A stretch of DNA of 64,000 nucleotides from Gautieria morchelliformis. Lineage: Eukaryota > Basidiomycota > Agaricomycetes > Gomphales > Gomphaceae. The notes under the pieces are model-generated. The model was not told the DNA's origin. It ran no database searches and saw only the letters and a list, made by a program, of their open reading frames with translations. The position numbers and the translations under genes were made by a program. This document shows positions 30,290 to 40,121 of this stretch, in pieces. The DNA is taken from positions 120,801 to 184,800 of the forward strand of contig WHVA01000200.1 in assembly GCA_015179125.1 (NCBI GenBank), given 5' to 3'. Each line of letters starts with the position of its first letter. Within the stretch, counting starts at the first letter, position 1.

Positions 30290-31039
30290 CTCTTAGGGTT
30301 ATGCTACATATGGGGACATACTACAAACAAGGGACATGCTCTGCACACTATACTTGGGGGACACGCAGTGTTACATATCGCAATTTCCAGAAGTTGGAAC
30401 TAGAAAGGACAGTGGCTTTAACTTATATGTAATGAACTATCATCCTAAGTATTTCAGATTGTAAGTCGGAAGTCAGAAAGTATTGAAGTAAGTTAAAGGC
30501 CAAGAGTTAAGTTGGAAGGTGGAAGGCTAAGAGACGGAGGTGCTGTGCTACTCCCTGTGCTAAGAACAGGAGATAGAGCAAAGGAAATCACCTATCAAAG
30601 GTGATTATCTGATTGCAGAATAACAAGCATACATGAGGGCTTTTATAGAAAGAGCTGAGACAACAGCTAATGGGGTAGTACTGGGCGTATTCCGAAGAAA
30701 GCGGAAGTCAGATAAGATATATGGGGTAAGTAACTAATTGAGAACAAAGAACTACAAGGGGGTGCAGGGTAGAGTCAAGAACAATGGGCAAAAGAACAAG
30801 GGGACGGAAAGCATATCTGACATAACGGAACAATGGGACTCCAGAGGGCCCAGCCATATGGTCTTCCTGTGCTGCAAGTTGAGTCCAGTAGGTCCAAGTA
30901 ATAGAGTCAAAAGAAGAAAGAATATAACAAGGGATGGGATTGTCGGAATTATTGGGATGTCGGAAAGGAGGCGGAACTGAGTGTCCGAAGTCAGAAATGC
31001 ACAGTCATAACAAAGGGACATAATACACATGATATACTT
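30290..31039. other. Interior of copy 2, no gene recognised
   Basis: Contains a degenerate GGGGACATACTAC motif near 30310-30370 and AG-rich sequence. The frames 30738-30980 (+) and 30752-31048 (-) have no recognisable similarity. Confidence 0.35.
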
Positions 31040-31250
31040 GGGAGACACCCTACAATGGGAGACACACTACACATGGGGGACACACTACACATGGGGGACA
31101 CACTACACATGGGGGACACACTACACATGGGGGACACCTTATACATGGGGAACAGGCTACCCATGGGGGACATGCTATGCACACTATACTTGCGGGACAC
31201 ACTACACTCTGGGAACACATGCCATACATAGGGACATGCTACCCATGAGT
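31040..31250 (+). repeat. 18-bp minisatellite GGGGGACACACTACACAT
   Basis: Five near-perfect copies followed by degenerate ones. It shares the GGACACnCTAC core with the 17-bp minisatellite of copy 1, which supports common ancestry of the two elements. Confidence 0.85.
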
Positions 31251-31527
31251 GGCACACAGATATGGGTGGAGACATTACCTACCCTGATGCATTATTTAGA
31301 GCTACTTTCAATTGTGATAAGATGTGTTTTACTTATCCGAATGATTTTACTTATCCCAAGTTTTATTTACCCAATGTGTTTGACCTAACCATGGGTATCC
31401 ACCCTAGCAGTGGTCCAAGCGCATTCAGGCTCATCCCATGGGTCCCTGGTATAAGGAGGGATGCCTCCCTGTGGTGACAGACTGCACAGAACTACTAATG
31501 CAGCTGATAGTGAGCGGGAATGAGGAG

Positions 31528-31944
31528 TCTCTATTACTAATCTAAGTGGACCCACTATATACTCTGAGAACAATGGGTAGCACAACGTGACATCATACTA
31601 AAAGACAAGAAAAACCTATAATCTCCAAAGAGCATAGCTCTCTTACACTGGCGGTCCCTACCCAGTGCTGTGCCACATCCTGGTGTGCAGCACAGGGGCA
31701 CAGTAGGATTAGACTTGCGATATGCAGTATTTTCACATGGACAATTTTATGTTGCACTAATTGTAACAGAGTCCATGTTCTTTAGGGAAGGGGAATACAA
31801 CATCTATTGTATACAAAGAGGTGCTGCTAAAGCCTGATTAAATATGTAGTTTCATTTCACCAAATAATTCTGTAATACTATTGACTACCCCTGTGTGATG
31901 TTAACCTTAACTAACCCGGTGCGAAGCACGGGTCTATTGGCTAG
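31528..31944 (+). mobile_element. Helitron 3' end; possible 417-bp non-autonomous Helitron
   Basis: The 3' end is classic: stem CCC(G)GTGC/GCACGGG with loop GAA (31915-31932), eight bases, then CTAG (31941-31944) followed by T. A candidate 5' end TCTCTATTACTAATC lies at 31528, though the base before it is G, not A. No Rep/helicase is encoded. The 3' end is well supported; the 5' end is a guess. Confidence 0.55.
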
Positions 31945-32439
31945 TAGATACATAACGCGTGTTTACTTATGTAACCCAGACCCAGACTGTGGCTCTGGTT
32001 ATGCCGAACGTTCGTTGTGACGTTTCTCATTGTTGCATAAAATAACATGTGTTACCTCGTCGTTTGGTTCGTGGCATCATCGTGTATATTACATGCAGGA
32101 AGTGAGTCACTGCAGTAACTCGGGGCACTTAATATAAGTACATTACGCACCAATTTTTCAGTGCCCAAGTTACTGATAATAAGTACCCGGGGAGCAGATT
32201 TTTGATGCTCCCTCTCGATAAGCTGGGTACCGAAATCTAGTAGCTAGAATGTCCGCTTTCAGTGTCCTAGAACACTGATTTTCAGCTCTTAAGTTACTTA
32301 TAAATGCTGCTTTAGAACGCAATAAAACAGTGCTTTCTATTACTGAAAAGACACTTGTAGATACATAGATTGAAAGCTATGTCCCAACCAACCCAACCTC
32401 AATGCTCTCGGTGCAATACAAACTTGTCTCCTTCCGCCG

Positions 32440-33220
32440 CTAATCACCCTTCTTCTTCCCGTCCAGGACACGTATAATGATGTTGCCTGCCTCCCAGTCG
32501 GGGCTCTCGTCGCCCTCGCCCTCGAACACGAACTCGCAGCCCTTGGCAAGGCCCACAGAGACGTTGAGCGTGTAGTGCTGCGTGTGCAGAATGAGCACGT
32601 GGGATACGTCTGGATGTGCAAGTTGGAGGCGGCTCCTGAGCGGCGGAAGTGGTTGCAGGAGGATCTTTTCCAATTGGATACCGAGTCGCAGGATCGCGAG
32701 AAAGGGAGATGAAAGCCGAAGGCAGGATCGAAATGGGCATCGAAAGCATAATCATCAGAGCAGAAATCACGCAAAGATGATGTATGGAACCTATGTTGAT
32801 CTCTTCACCTCTGTGCCTATCCTCGAGGCTCACTTCAAAATCACTTGTCCTTGTGGGCCCGCAGCAGGCTTGCTGTTGTTAGGCTGCAGTGTCACCGGAT
32901 CACAAGTGTCATGAATGATATGACACATGAGTATGAGGAGTATTATACGGCAAAGTATCATATTGAGTGTGCAGAATGGTAAATTAACAATGAATTGGAC
33001 TCACGTCTGCCGCCACCGAAGGATGAAAACATGTCGAAGGGGGCATGCTGGCCGCCTTCATGTCTCAGGCCTTCCTGGATGAGGGGGATCCGGAAAAGTA
33101 TAAATCGATAAGTGACAGAGAAAGAAAGGAAAGGGAGCGCAAAGAACAATGGCAAGTCCGAATTGCAACCCGTACCTCCCCATGTGGATCATAAACACCC
33201 TGTTTCTGTCCAAAAAAAGA
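32440..33220 (-). pseudogene. DnaJ (Scj1/ERdj3-like) gene fragment, left arm
   Basis: Minus-strand exons with GT-AG borders: KQGVYDPHGE (about 33220-33190), EGLRHEGGQHAPFDMFSSFG (about 33070-33005) and a C-terminal block at 32673-32440 with HPDVSHVLILHTQHYTLNVS and EFVFEGEGDESPDWEAGN. These are the J-domain end, the Gly/Phe region and the substrate-binding C-terminal domain of an ER-lumen Hsp40. The Cys-rich zinc-finger region between them is missing, as are the start of the J domain and the signal peptide. The same deletion is present in the right arm, so it predates the inversion. Not functional as it stands. Confidence 0.7.
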
Positions 33221-34117
33221 AATACGGTGTTCAGGTTGAGCACCTGGGGGCCCGACAGAACTTCATATGGTGGAAGGATCGGAATGTGAGAATGCGAGCG
33301 AGGCATGTAGCATGGTTCCCGATACTTGGGACAGCCCAGCCCCCAAACTCACCTCTCACAACCTCCACATGAGTGCGAGCGCGAGAGGGTTGCGAGTGAG
33401 GGGAGCCGAGGGGACATATCATGATAGCGAGGGCGGGGGCGGTCTATTGGGAGAACGAGCAGCCGAGAGGACATATTGCGAGAGCAAGACCCTGAGTGCA
33501 AGAGCGAGAGTTGAGTTGAGTGCGAGAACGAGAGCAGCAGAGGGTCATATAGCAGTAATATTAGTGAGTATATGCATGTTATTTTCAATCAAAGAGTACC
33601 TTACCAGGAGGCACCCTCTGAACCACTGCATTTTTATCCAATCTCGCGATATCATTTGCATGTAAGAAGAGCTTTTTTTTGATACGGTGTTGAGCGGCGA
33701 TCACGCGATCACGGGAAGAAAACATCACAATTACTCACATACTCTTCCTGGAACCCTCCAACATAACCTCATTGCGCGTGGACATGATCGAAAAAATTGA
33801 TGAGGGTAAGTGTTATAGTGTGTTTTCATCATGGTGGGATGAAAGGAGTTGGAATTCAATTGGGTCGGTGATTCAAATCACTTGGGAAATTTTGTACATG
33901 CATACCACCTCTCGCGTTTGCCTCACCACTTGCACGATCACTCGGCTCATGTGCCACAATGTTAAAGTTTTTTTTATTGTGTCTCCAATTTTATAAAATC
34001 CAAAATTGGAACTTAACAAGATATTTTTAAAAAATCCTTGTCCTTCGACGTACAAGTGGGATTATTGGGATTATGACAGCGGAGTGAAGACAGCGGCGAT
34101 CACACTTTTTATTTATT

Positions 34118-34201
34118 CACATACTTGCATGTTTTTTAGTATCTGAAAATAAGTGCTTTGGAGCACTGATTTTCAGATACTGAAAAACATGCAAGTATGT
34201 G
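34118..34201. repeat. Central hairpin of the 4.1-kb palindrome
   Basis: CACATACTTGCATGTTTT on the left pairs with its complement at the right end, and AGTGCT/AGCACT closes the loop TTGG at 34158-34161. The symmetry centre is 34159.5. Confidence 0.9.
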
Positions 34202-35078
34202 AAAAAAAAAAAAAGAAACACGATCGCCCTCTTCACTGCGTATGTTAGACCATTAGGCGTACAGAGCAATTTCCTCTTGTCGTCGAACTGAGTCCGCCAA
34301 GTAATTAGCGCTGCTGCCACTATAGCATGAAATATTGCTCACCAAGTCCTGGAGACATCGTGGCGACCAATGCAGTACCTTGTACGCGCGTCCGAATTTT
34401 TCCCCAAGTGATTTGAATCTCCGACCCGCTTGAATTCTAACTCCTCTCTTCCCCCATGACCATGGCCAACAGAAAACCAACTATAACGCTTGCCCTCATC
34501 ATTTTTCGATCGTGCCCAGTTATGATGGAGCAAACCAGGAGGAAAATGCAGAGTATGTGAACATCGTGATGTTATCACGTGATCCCCGCTCAACACCCGC
34601 ATCAAAAAGCTCTTCTTACAAATGATATCGTGGGGTTGGGTAAAAACGTGGTGGTTTAGAGGGTGCCTCCTGGTAAGATACTCTTTCATTGAAAATACCA
34701 TGCATATACTCAATATATATTATTGCTACGTGCCTCTCTGCTGCTCTCGCTCATGCACTCTGGGTCTTGCTCTCGCACTATCTCCCCTCGCCTGCTCGTT
34801 CTCACAATAGACCACTCCTGCCCTCGCTCTCGCAATGTGTCCTCACTCTTACAATAGACCACTTCTGCTCCCACTCATGTGAAGGTTGCAAAAGGTGAGT
34901 GTGGGGGCTGGGCTGTTGCAAGTATTGGGAGCCATGTTACATGCCTTATATGCCTACCTTCCTCATCGCTCACATACTCACATTCTGATCCTTCCAGCAT
35001 ACGCAGCCCAGGTGCACCCATGAACATCTCTACTATTCCTTAACTCAACCTGACCACCGTATTTCTTTTTTTGGACAG

Positions 35079-35850
35079 AAACACGGCCTTTATGAGCAAC
35101 ATGGGGAGGTACGTGTTGCAATTCGCCCTTGTCATTGTTCTTTGAGCTTTACTTTACTCTGTCACTTATCGCTTTATACTTGCCCGGACGCGAGCTGACA
35201 AATATTACCCTTCCCTCTCATCCAGAAAGGCCTGAGACAGCACGAAGGTGGCCAGCACGCCAATCCCTTCGATATGTTTTCGTCCTTCTTCGGTGGCGGC
35301 TGATGTGAGTCGTTTCATTGTTAATTTATCGTTCTACACGCTCAAAATGATACTTTGCCGTATAATACTCCTCATACTCATGTGCCATATCATTCATGAC
35401 ATTTATGATCCTGTGACACTGCAGCTCAACAACAGGAGGTCCGCCGCAGGCCCATGACGACAAGCGACTTTGAAGTGAGCCTTGAGGATATGTATAAGGG
35501 TGTGGAGATCGACGTAGGTTCCAAACATTGTCTTTGCGTGATTTCTGCTCTGACGATTATTGCTTTTGATGCCCATTCCTTCATCTCCATTTCTCATGAT
35601 CCTGCGACTTGGCATCCAGTTCATGATTAACATAAAGGTCTTCTGCGACCACTTCCGCGTTGGAGGACTTGCACATCCAGACGTGTCCCACGTGCTCATT
35701 CCGCACATGCAGCACTATGCGCTCAACGTCCCCATGGGCATTGCTGAGGGCAGCGAGTTCGTGTTTGAGGGCGAGGGCGACGAGAGCCCCGACTGGGAGG
35801 TGGGCGACGTCGTTATACGCGTCCTGGGCGGGAAGAACAAGGGTGGTTAG
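35079..35850 (+). pseudogene. DnaJ (Scj1/ERdj3-like) gene fragment, right arm
   Basis: Exons: 35079-35108 (KHGLYEQHGE), 35226-about 35305 (KGLRQHEGGQHANPFDMFSS, then TGA), about 35430-35513 (EVRRRPMTTSDFEVSLEDMY) and 35620-35850 (HPDVSHVLIPHMQHYALNVP, EFVFEGEGDESPDWEVGDVV). These match an ER Hsp40 co-chaperone. The zinc-finger repeats are deleted, as in the left arm, and an in-frame stop follows the Gly-rich segment. Together with the left arm it shows that a single gene piece was duplicated as an inverted pair. Confidence 0.72.
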
Positions 35851-36383
35851 CGGTGGAAGGAGACGAGTTTGTATTGCACCGAGAGCATTGGGGTTGAGGA
35901 GGTGCGTAGGGTGATGTTGGGTGGGTTGGGACATAGCTTTCAATCTATGTATTTCTGTCTTTCAGTAATAGAAAGCACTGTTATATTGTGTTCTAAAGTA
36001 CCATTTATAAGTAACTTAAGAACTGAAAATCAGTGTTCTAGGACACTGAAAGCGGACATTCTAGCTACTAGATTTTGGTACCAAGCTTATCGAGAGGAAG
36101 CGTCAAAAATCTGCTCCCGAGTACTTATTATCAGTAACTTGGGCACTGAAAAATGGGTGCGTAATGTACTTATATTATGTGCCCTCAGCTACTGCAGTGT
36201 CTACAGTGGAGTGGTTTGCATCGACTGTCATACATGCTGATCTATAGCGAGCTCTGAGTCTTTCTAAGACCAAGACTGAAAGAAAGGTCTTCTCACTGCC
36301 ATTGCGCACCAAGGCCTGATTGGCACGAGTTGATTTGATGATTCGGGCTCGTTTAGCTTGACTTTCTTGTCTTAACTTCTCCC

Positions 36384-36825
36384 TTAACTTCCGCCTTTCA
36401 TCATTGCACTCTTAAGTACCACTTCCCAGCTGAAATCTTCCATCACTAGATCATCAGCATCTGTCCATGCATAGAGGTTCCATGTATCGTCTGTCTCGCC
36501 GTCATCCTCACGAACGTCTACTTCCTCGTCGTAATCCACATCAGACACTTCCCAATCCAATACCTGACTATTCTGCTCGATTTCAGCAGTGAAGAAACCA
36601 TAGCAGCGTGCGATGGCTGCCCCCTGAATACCCTCCATCTCTTCGTAAAACCAGGCCCCATGGGCCAGGTCATCAGAACGGCGACGAGCAGCGATTTTAA
36701 TTACAAGGGATGGAAGAGCGTACTGATTGGTGTCGTCAATCTTAAGTGTATACACCGAACCCACTCTGCCATAGCCGAGTTTTCACCTTCCTGCGCACTA
36801 TGATTCGAAGCAATCATGATTCATC
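36384..36825 (-). pseudogene. Protein-kinase N-lobe fragment
   Basis: Minus-strand frame with a glycine loop LGYGRVGSVY just upstream of the ATG at 36764, a beta-3 Lys in LVIKIAARRR and an alpha-C Glu in AWFYEEMEGIQG, then ARCYGFF and an acidic insert. This is the start of a kinase-like domain of the type found in expanded families of agaricomycetes. The catalytic loop and activation segment are missing, so this is a remnant. The frame ends after DFSWEVVLKSAM. Confidence 0.6.
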
Positions 36826-36989
36826 TATCACGAGTCGCTACTCTGTACGCAGTAGCTGAAAAAGCTTAGGACTTACATCTCACGAGATAGTTACTCCAGA
36901 TGTGGCGGCACCAACTCCCTGGAATTGTAGCCGTCGCCAGCGCTTCGGACTCTTAAAGGTTCTTAGAAAACAAGTGCACGGGGTTTCCG

Positions 36990-37115
36990 GTGACATCACT
37001 AAAACCCGGTGGGGTTTGAGAGCGTCCGAGCTACTGGGAAAAGGTCTATGGACCTTGGACCATAGACCTTTGGACCTGGACCGCTATGGGCACTGTCGCC
37101 GAGCTGGCAACGATA
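36990..37115. repeat. Copy of the GGTCTATGG palindromic repeat
   Basis: Stem AAAGGTCTATGG (37040-37051) / CCATAGACCTTT (37060-37071), with flanks TGGGGTTTGAGAGCG and TTGGACCTGGACCGCTATGG. The flanks are found in reverse orientation near 39720-39765 and 40008-40036. Confidence 0.65.
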
Positions 37116-37274
37116 ACTTAGTGGCATGTGACCACTGAGATAAGCTAAGTAGTTAGATATGTCGTCCTTAGATCACCTCATTAAAATATCACAAGAGTAC
37201 CCTTTGCTGTGCCATCAGTTGCATGTATCACACAGAAAATTTTGATGCCTCCTGCGCGATACACGAAAGATACG

Positions 37275-37736
37275 ATACGTGGGTTCAAGCAGTGACGTGG
37301 AGCTGAGAGCAGCATTCAGGGAATTTCATATTCTAGATATTGATGGTGTGACTCTTGCCTTCAGTTATATCTCCAGCACGACCACTCCTTTTCTACCTTT
37401 TCATATAAAACACAAAATTAATGGGTTACTTCACCCTGCAGGTCACCTCCGCCCATTATCCACCCCTTAACTAACACACATCCTCGAAGCCCTCCTTACA
37501 ACATTAATATCTCAGCGACTACCACTTTCCCCAGCACGCGTCCCAGTGCAGCGCCTCCTGAACTGCTTGGAATCGGAACTTGACATGGAGTTGAGGAGGG
37601 GCGTAGTCAGACAGGTTATGGGGTGGTTTGGGGATTTCGAGAGCGAGGCAGAAGATAGAGCGAGTGAGGCGATGTGGAGGATGGATCAGAAGCATGTCGT
37701 GAGGCAGATTGGACTTGGACATCTTATGCCGTATAA
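37275..37736 (+). pseudogene. Fragment of sister-chromatid cohesion gene DCC1
   Basis: Exon at about 37285-37340 reads SSDVELRAAFREFHILDIDG. After an intron with GT-AG ends (about 37341-37440) the next exon reads HLRPLSTP, stop, LTHILEALLTTLISQRLPLS and then RRGVVRQVMGWFGDF and MWRMDQKHVVRQIGLGHLMP, to 37736 before GTGTGT. This is the middle of Dcc1, a subunit of the Ctf18 clamp loader. One in-frame TAA (probably from a Tyr codon) and the absence of both ends make it a fragment. The family call rests on recognising the segment pattern. Confidence 0.6.
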
Positions 37737-37741
37737 GGTGT

Positions 37742-38609
37742 GTTGATTTCGCATGCCTCACCCATTCGATCGCGCCTGAGCAGTAATGCTCTTATCTTAT
37801 GCTCCGGGATGCGTTCTCTGCTTCACTCTCTATGCCGCTCTCGCCCTCTCTTCGTGTGAAAGATTAAGAGCAGCTGATGATGAATTAGATGTAGATTCAG
37901 ACTTCGGTTTGAAGTCGAATCGAGTGGAGTCGTAAAAACAGATAGATAGAGTAAACACAAAGTGTGTATGCTCTTCAGTGACAACTACGCAAGTATATGC
38001 GTCGCAAGGTACCAAGTTACTTCAAGAATGTGAGTTCTAATTGACTAGAGAATGTCTGTGTACATACTGAGCTATTTAACTAGCTACGAGGTCTGCTGCG
38101 GCGTGAAGAGTGGAGGGGGGGAACGCATGGGTCGATTGATGTGTGTGGATTCGGGGATACGGTGGTGCGGAGACAGCGGTAGCTAGAGGATTGATGTAAC
38201 GAATGGGAGGGGATGTATGTAGTCATGTGTATCAGAAGAATGGTTTGTGGATTATTGAATGGAATATTATGGAAGATATGTAGATCACCGGCTCCATGAC
38301 TAGCTCCTCCATGGATCAACGTCTCTCGGACTCGGGCTGTGACTCGGGTCGAGTGGGTCCGTGGGCATTGGGTCAGGGTAGGATCGGTAGAATATTGGGA
38401 GTGATGTGGTGTGTCGTGCGGACGTGTGTGGACTCGAATAGACGTGGGTGGTGCGAGTGGAAGTGTGTATGAGACGCGGGACAGTGTATATGCGGCGGTT
38501 CGACGGATTGTGATGGCAGTGATAGCTTATGGATATTTTTATGACACTTCGCACCATGAGAAGGTTGTCTCTGTACAGGACAGAACACGACCTCTCGCGT
38601 TCCGCAAGT
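37742..38609. other. No gene recognised
   Basis: Spacer between two gene fragments; short frames on both strands without recognisable similarity. Confidence 0.35.
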
Positions 38610-39132
38610 TGCTGGGAAGCCCTGAAGGGTGCCAGGGCCGCTATTAGCCGCATCTTCTCCGTCATGCACTACCTCCAGCCCATCAAGTTCAGCCAGCTGT
38701 CCCTCCACTTGTCCGCCAACGTCGGCATCGACAACGGCGACGTCACCCTCTTCTTCGGTCTCTCTGGCACGGGGAAGACGTGAGTGCCCGTTTCCCCCCT
38801 CCGCGTAGCGTCCCACTCACCCCCCCGCAGCACCCTCCCCGCAGACCCGCACCGGCAGCTCATCGGCGACGACGAGCACGTCTGGTCCGACACGGGCGTC
38901 TTCAATATCGAGGGCGGGTGCTACGTCAAGTGCATCAACCTCTCGCGCGAGAAGGAGCCCGAGATCTTCAAGGCGATCCGCTTCGGGTCCATCCTCGAGA
39001 AGGTCGTGTACAGCCCCGCGTCGCGCCGGACTACGACGACGTGAGCATCACCGAGAACACGCGCTGCGGGACCCGATCGAGTTCCTCACGTGCGACGCGT
39101 ACGGCGTGCTGCCGCCCGTGTCCAAGCTTTGA
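38610..39132 (+). pseudogene. Fragment of ATP-dependent phosphoenolpyruvate carboxykinase
   Basis: Exon to 38779: FSVMHYLQP ... [15 protein letters not shown], the kinase-1a P loop. A 51-nt intron (38780-38830) splits the second Thr codon, and the next exon reads [40 protein letters not shown] and SITENTR. A one-base shift follows SPAS, and after NTR an internal deletion joins to IEFLTCDAYGVLPPVSKL with a stop at 39130-39132. The family is unmistakable (gluconeogenesis, cytosol), but both ends of the roughly 550-residue enzyme are missing. GC content is clearly higher than the surroundings. Confidence 0.85.
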
Positions 39133-39279
39133 ACCTAGATGATGGCATTAGTAGATATCTAGCAGGTTCGATTTGTGACTTTATACAATTCATGATTGTT
39201 TTGTAAGGGTGTGCATGCCATTAGTCTATTCAATGCCGGTGTATATCTATCTATCTATGAATCCACCTGGAAGTGCTAA

Positions 39280-39560
39280 TTAATCAACGATAAGAATTTC
39301 CTGGCCATCCTGGATCAGCACTCGGTATGGTTTTTCTTCTGGTTCCTCCTTCACATGTCCCTCTTGCCATTTTCCTTTCCCCATGGCCTTCGCCTTTCCT
39401 TTCCCTTTTCCTTGTGATACCACTCTCTGAATATCTTCATCGGAGGCTGCGAAGGTTTGACGTCCATAGTCTGCACTGGACTCCCATGTCTCCAGAGGCA
39501 ACGGTGGGGAGGGTGGCAGTGGCAGCGGTGGGATAGCATGCTGTTGTGAAGGGACAATAA
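39280..39560 (-). CDS. Unrecognised Lys/Gly-rich C-terminal frame
   Basis: The minus-strand frame ends GKGKGKAKAMGKGKWQEGHV ... YRVLIQDGQEILIVD. The low-complexity GKGK tract followed by an ordered acidic end resembles the tail of a fungal protein, but no upstream exon could be joined with confidence. It may be another fragment. Confidence 0.3.
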
Positions 39561-39701
39561 AATTTTCTTTTTGTGGCAGAACTATATATACAGTATGTCT
39601 ATTATTATTTACCGTTATTTTGTTTAGTTTCTTTACTTTGTTATTTATACTTATTCCAGATCTGGATATGGCGAGTGATTGCTGTGGGTGCATATGGTGT
39701 G

Positions 39702-40036
39702 GGTCTAGTCTATAGACCGAGGTCCATAGACCGTTTCCCGGTAGCCCGGAAGTTCTGTGGGGTTTCGAGGGTTTCATAGGGTTTTGAGTGGTTTCCAAAT
39801 AGAATAATCCTACGAATTATCTGAACTAAATTTATGTACCTCAACGTTTTCTACTCTAAACTTCAATCTACTCCCCTCACAAAGCGTTCAACCACTACGC
39901 AGTCCTCGACCAAGGGCTTCGCCGGCGACGCCGGCCTCTAGTGGGGAGTATTGCGCGGCACGTGTGACCTCACTGGTGTGACCTCAGCGTTCCTTCAGCG
40001 CCCAGCGCCCATAGTGGTCCAGGTCCACAGGTCTAC
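39702..40036. repeat. Two partial inverted copies of the GGTCTATGG repeat
   Basis: GGTCTAGTCTATAGACC and GGTCCATAGACC (39702-39732) with the flank TTTCCCGGTAGCCCGGA, and CCCATAGTGGTCCAGGTCCA at 40008-40027. These match, in reverse orientation, the two sides of the copy near 37040. They lie directly upstream of TEL2. Confidence 0.55.
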
Positions 40037-40121
40037 TTGCTCCCAGTAACGCCAACGCCCTCGCTCGTGGCTGCTAGAGTTAGCCGGAACCAAGCCAAGC
40101 CGCCGGCAACACCAGCTGAGT

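Larger units (their letters stand above)
28132..31407 (+). mobile_element. Helitron-like non-autonomous element, copy 2
   Basis: Begins TCAATAGTATAAAG directly after the CTAG of copy 1 and repeats its layout. It has GGTTGTGGGTG, then GCGAGCGGCGCAGCCGC with the palindrome TGGTCACATGACCA, TGCTGGATC repeats, an intron-like array, GGACAC minisatellite and a gene-like stretch (31262-31477). It then has TTTGACCTA...CACCCTAG at 31404-31407, the counterpart of the copy 1 end but without its hairpin. Copy 1 appears to have inserted at the A/TC junction of copy 2. The right boundary is tentative. Confidence 0.45.
32108..36199. mobile_element. 4.1-kb palindromic (foldback-like) element with duplicated DnaJ gene pieces
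   Basis: The two halves are reverse complements. The outer ends are CACTGCAGTA (32108-32117) and TACTGCAGTG (36190-36199). Matching tracts follow inward, for example AATGTCCGCTTTCAGTGTCC and its complement near 36045, and the centre is an almost perfect 84-nt hairpin at 34118-34201. Arms are about 2.05 kb with scattered differences. Both carry exons of an ER DnaJ gene. No transposase is visible and no target duplication was found. The CACTG ends recall CACTA-type elements, but a foldback element or a palindromic rearrangement is equally possible. Confidence 0.75.

Noticed and set aside
33249-33560. Arg-rich plus-strand frames in the palindrome arm
   Set aside because: Produced by GAGCGAGA-type simple repeats and mirrored in the other arm on the opposite strand.
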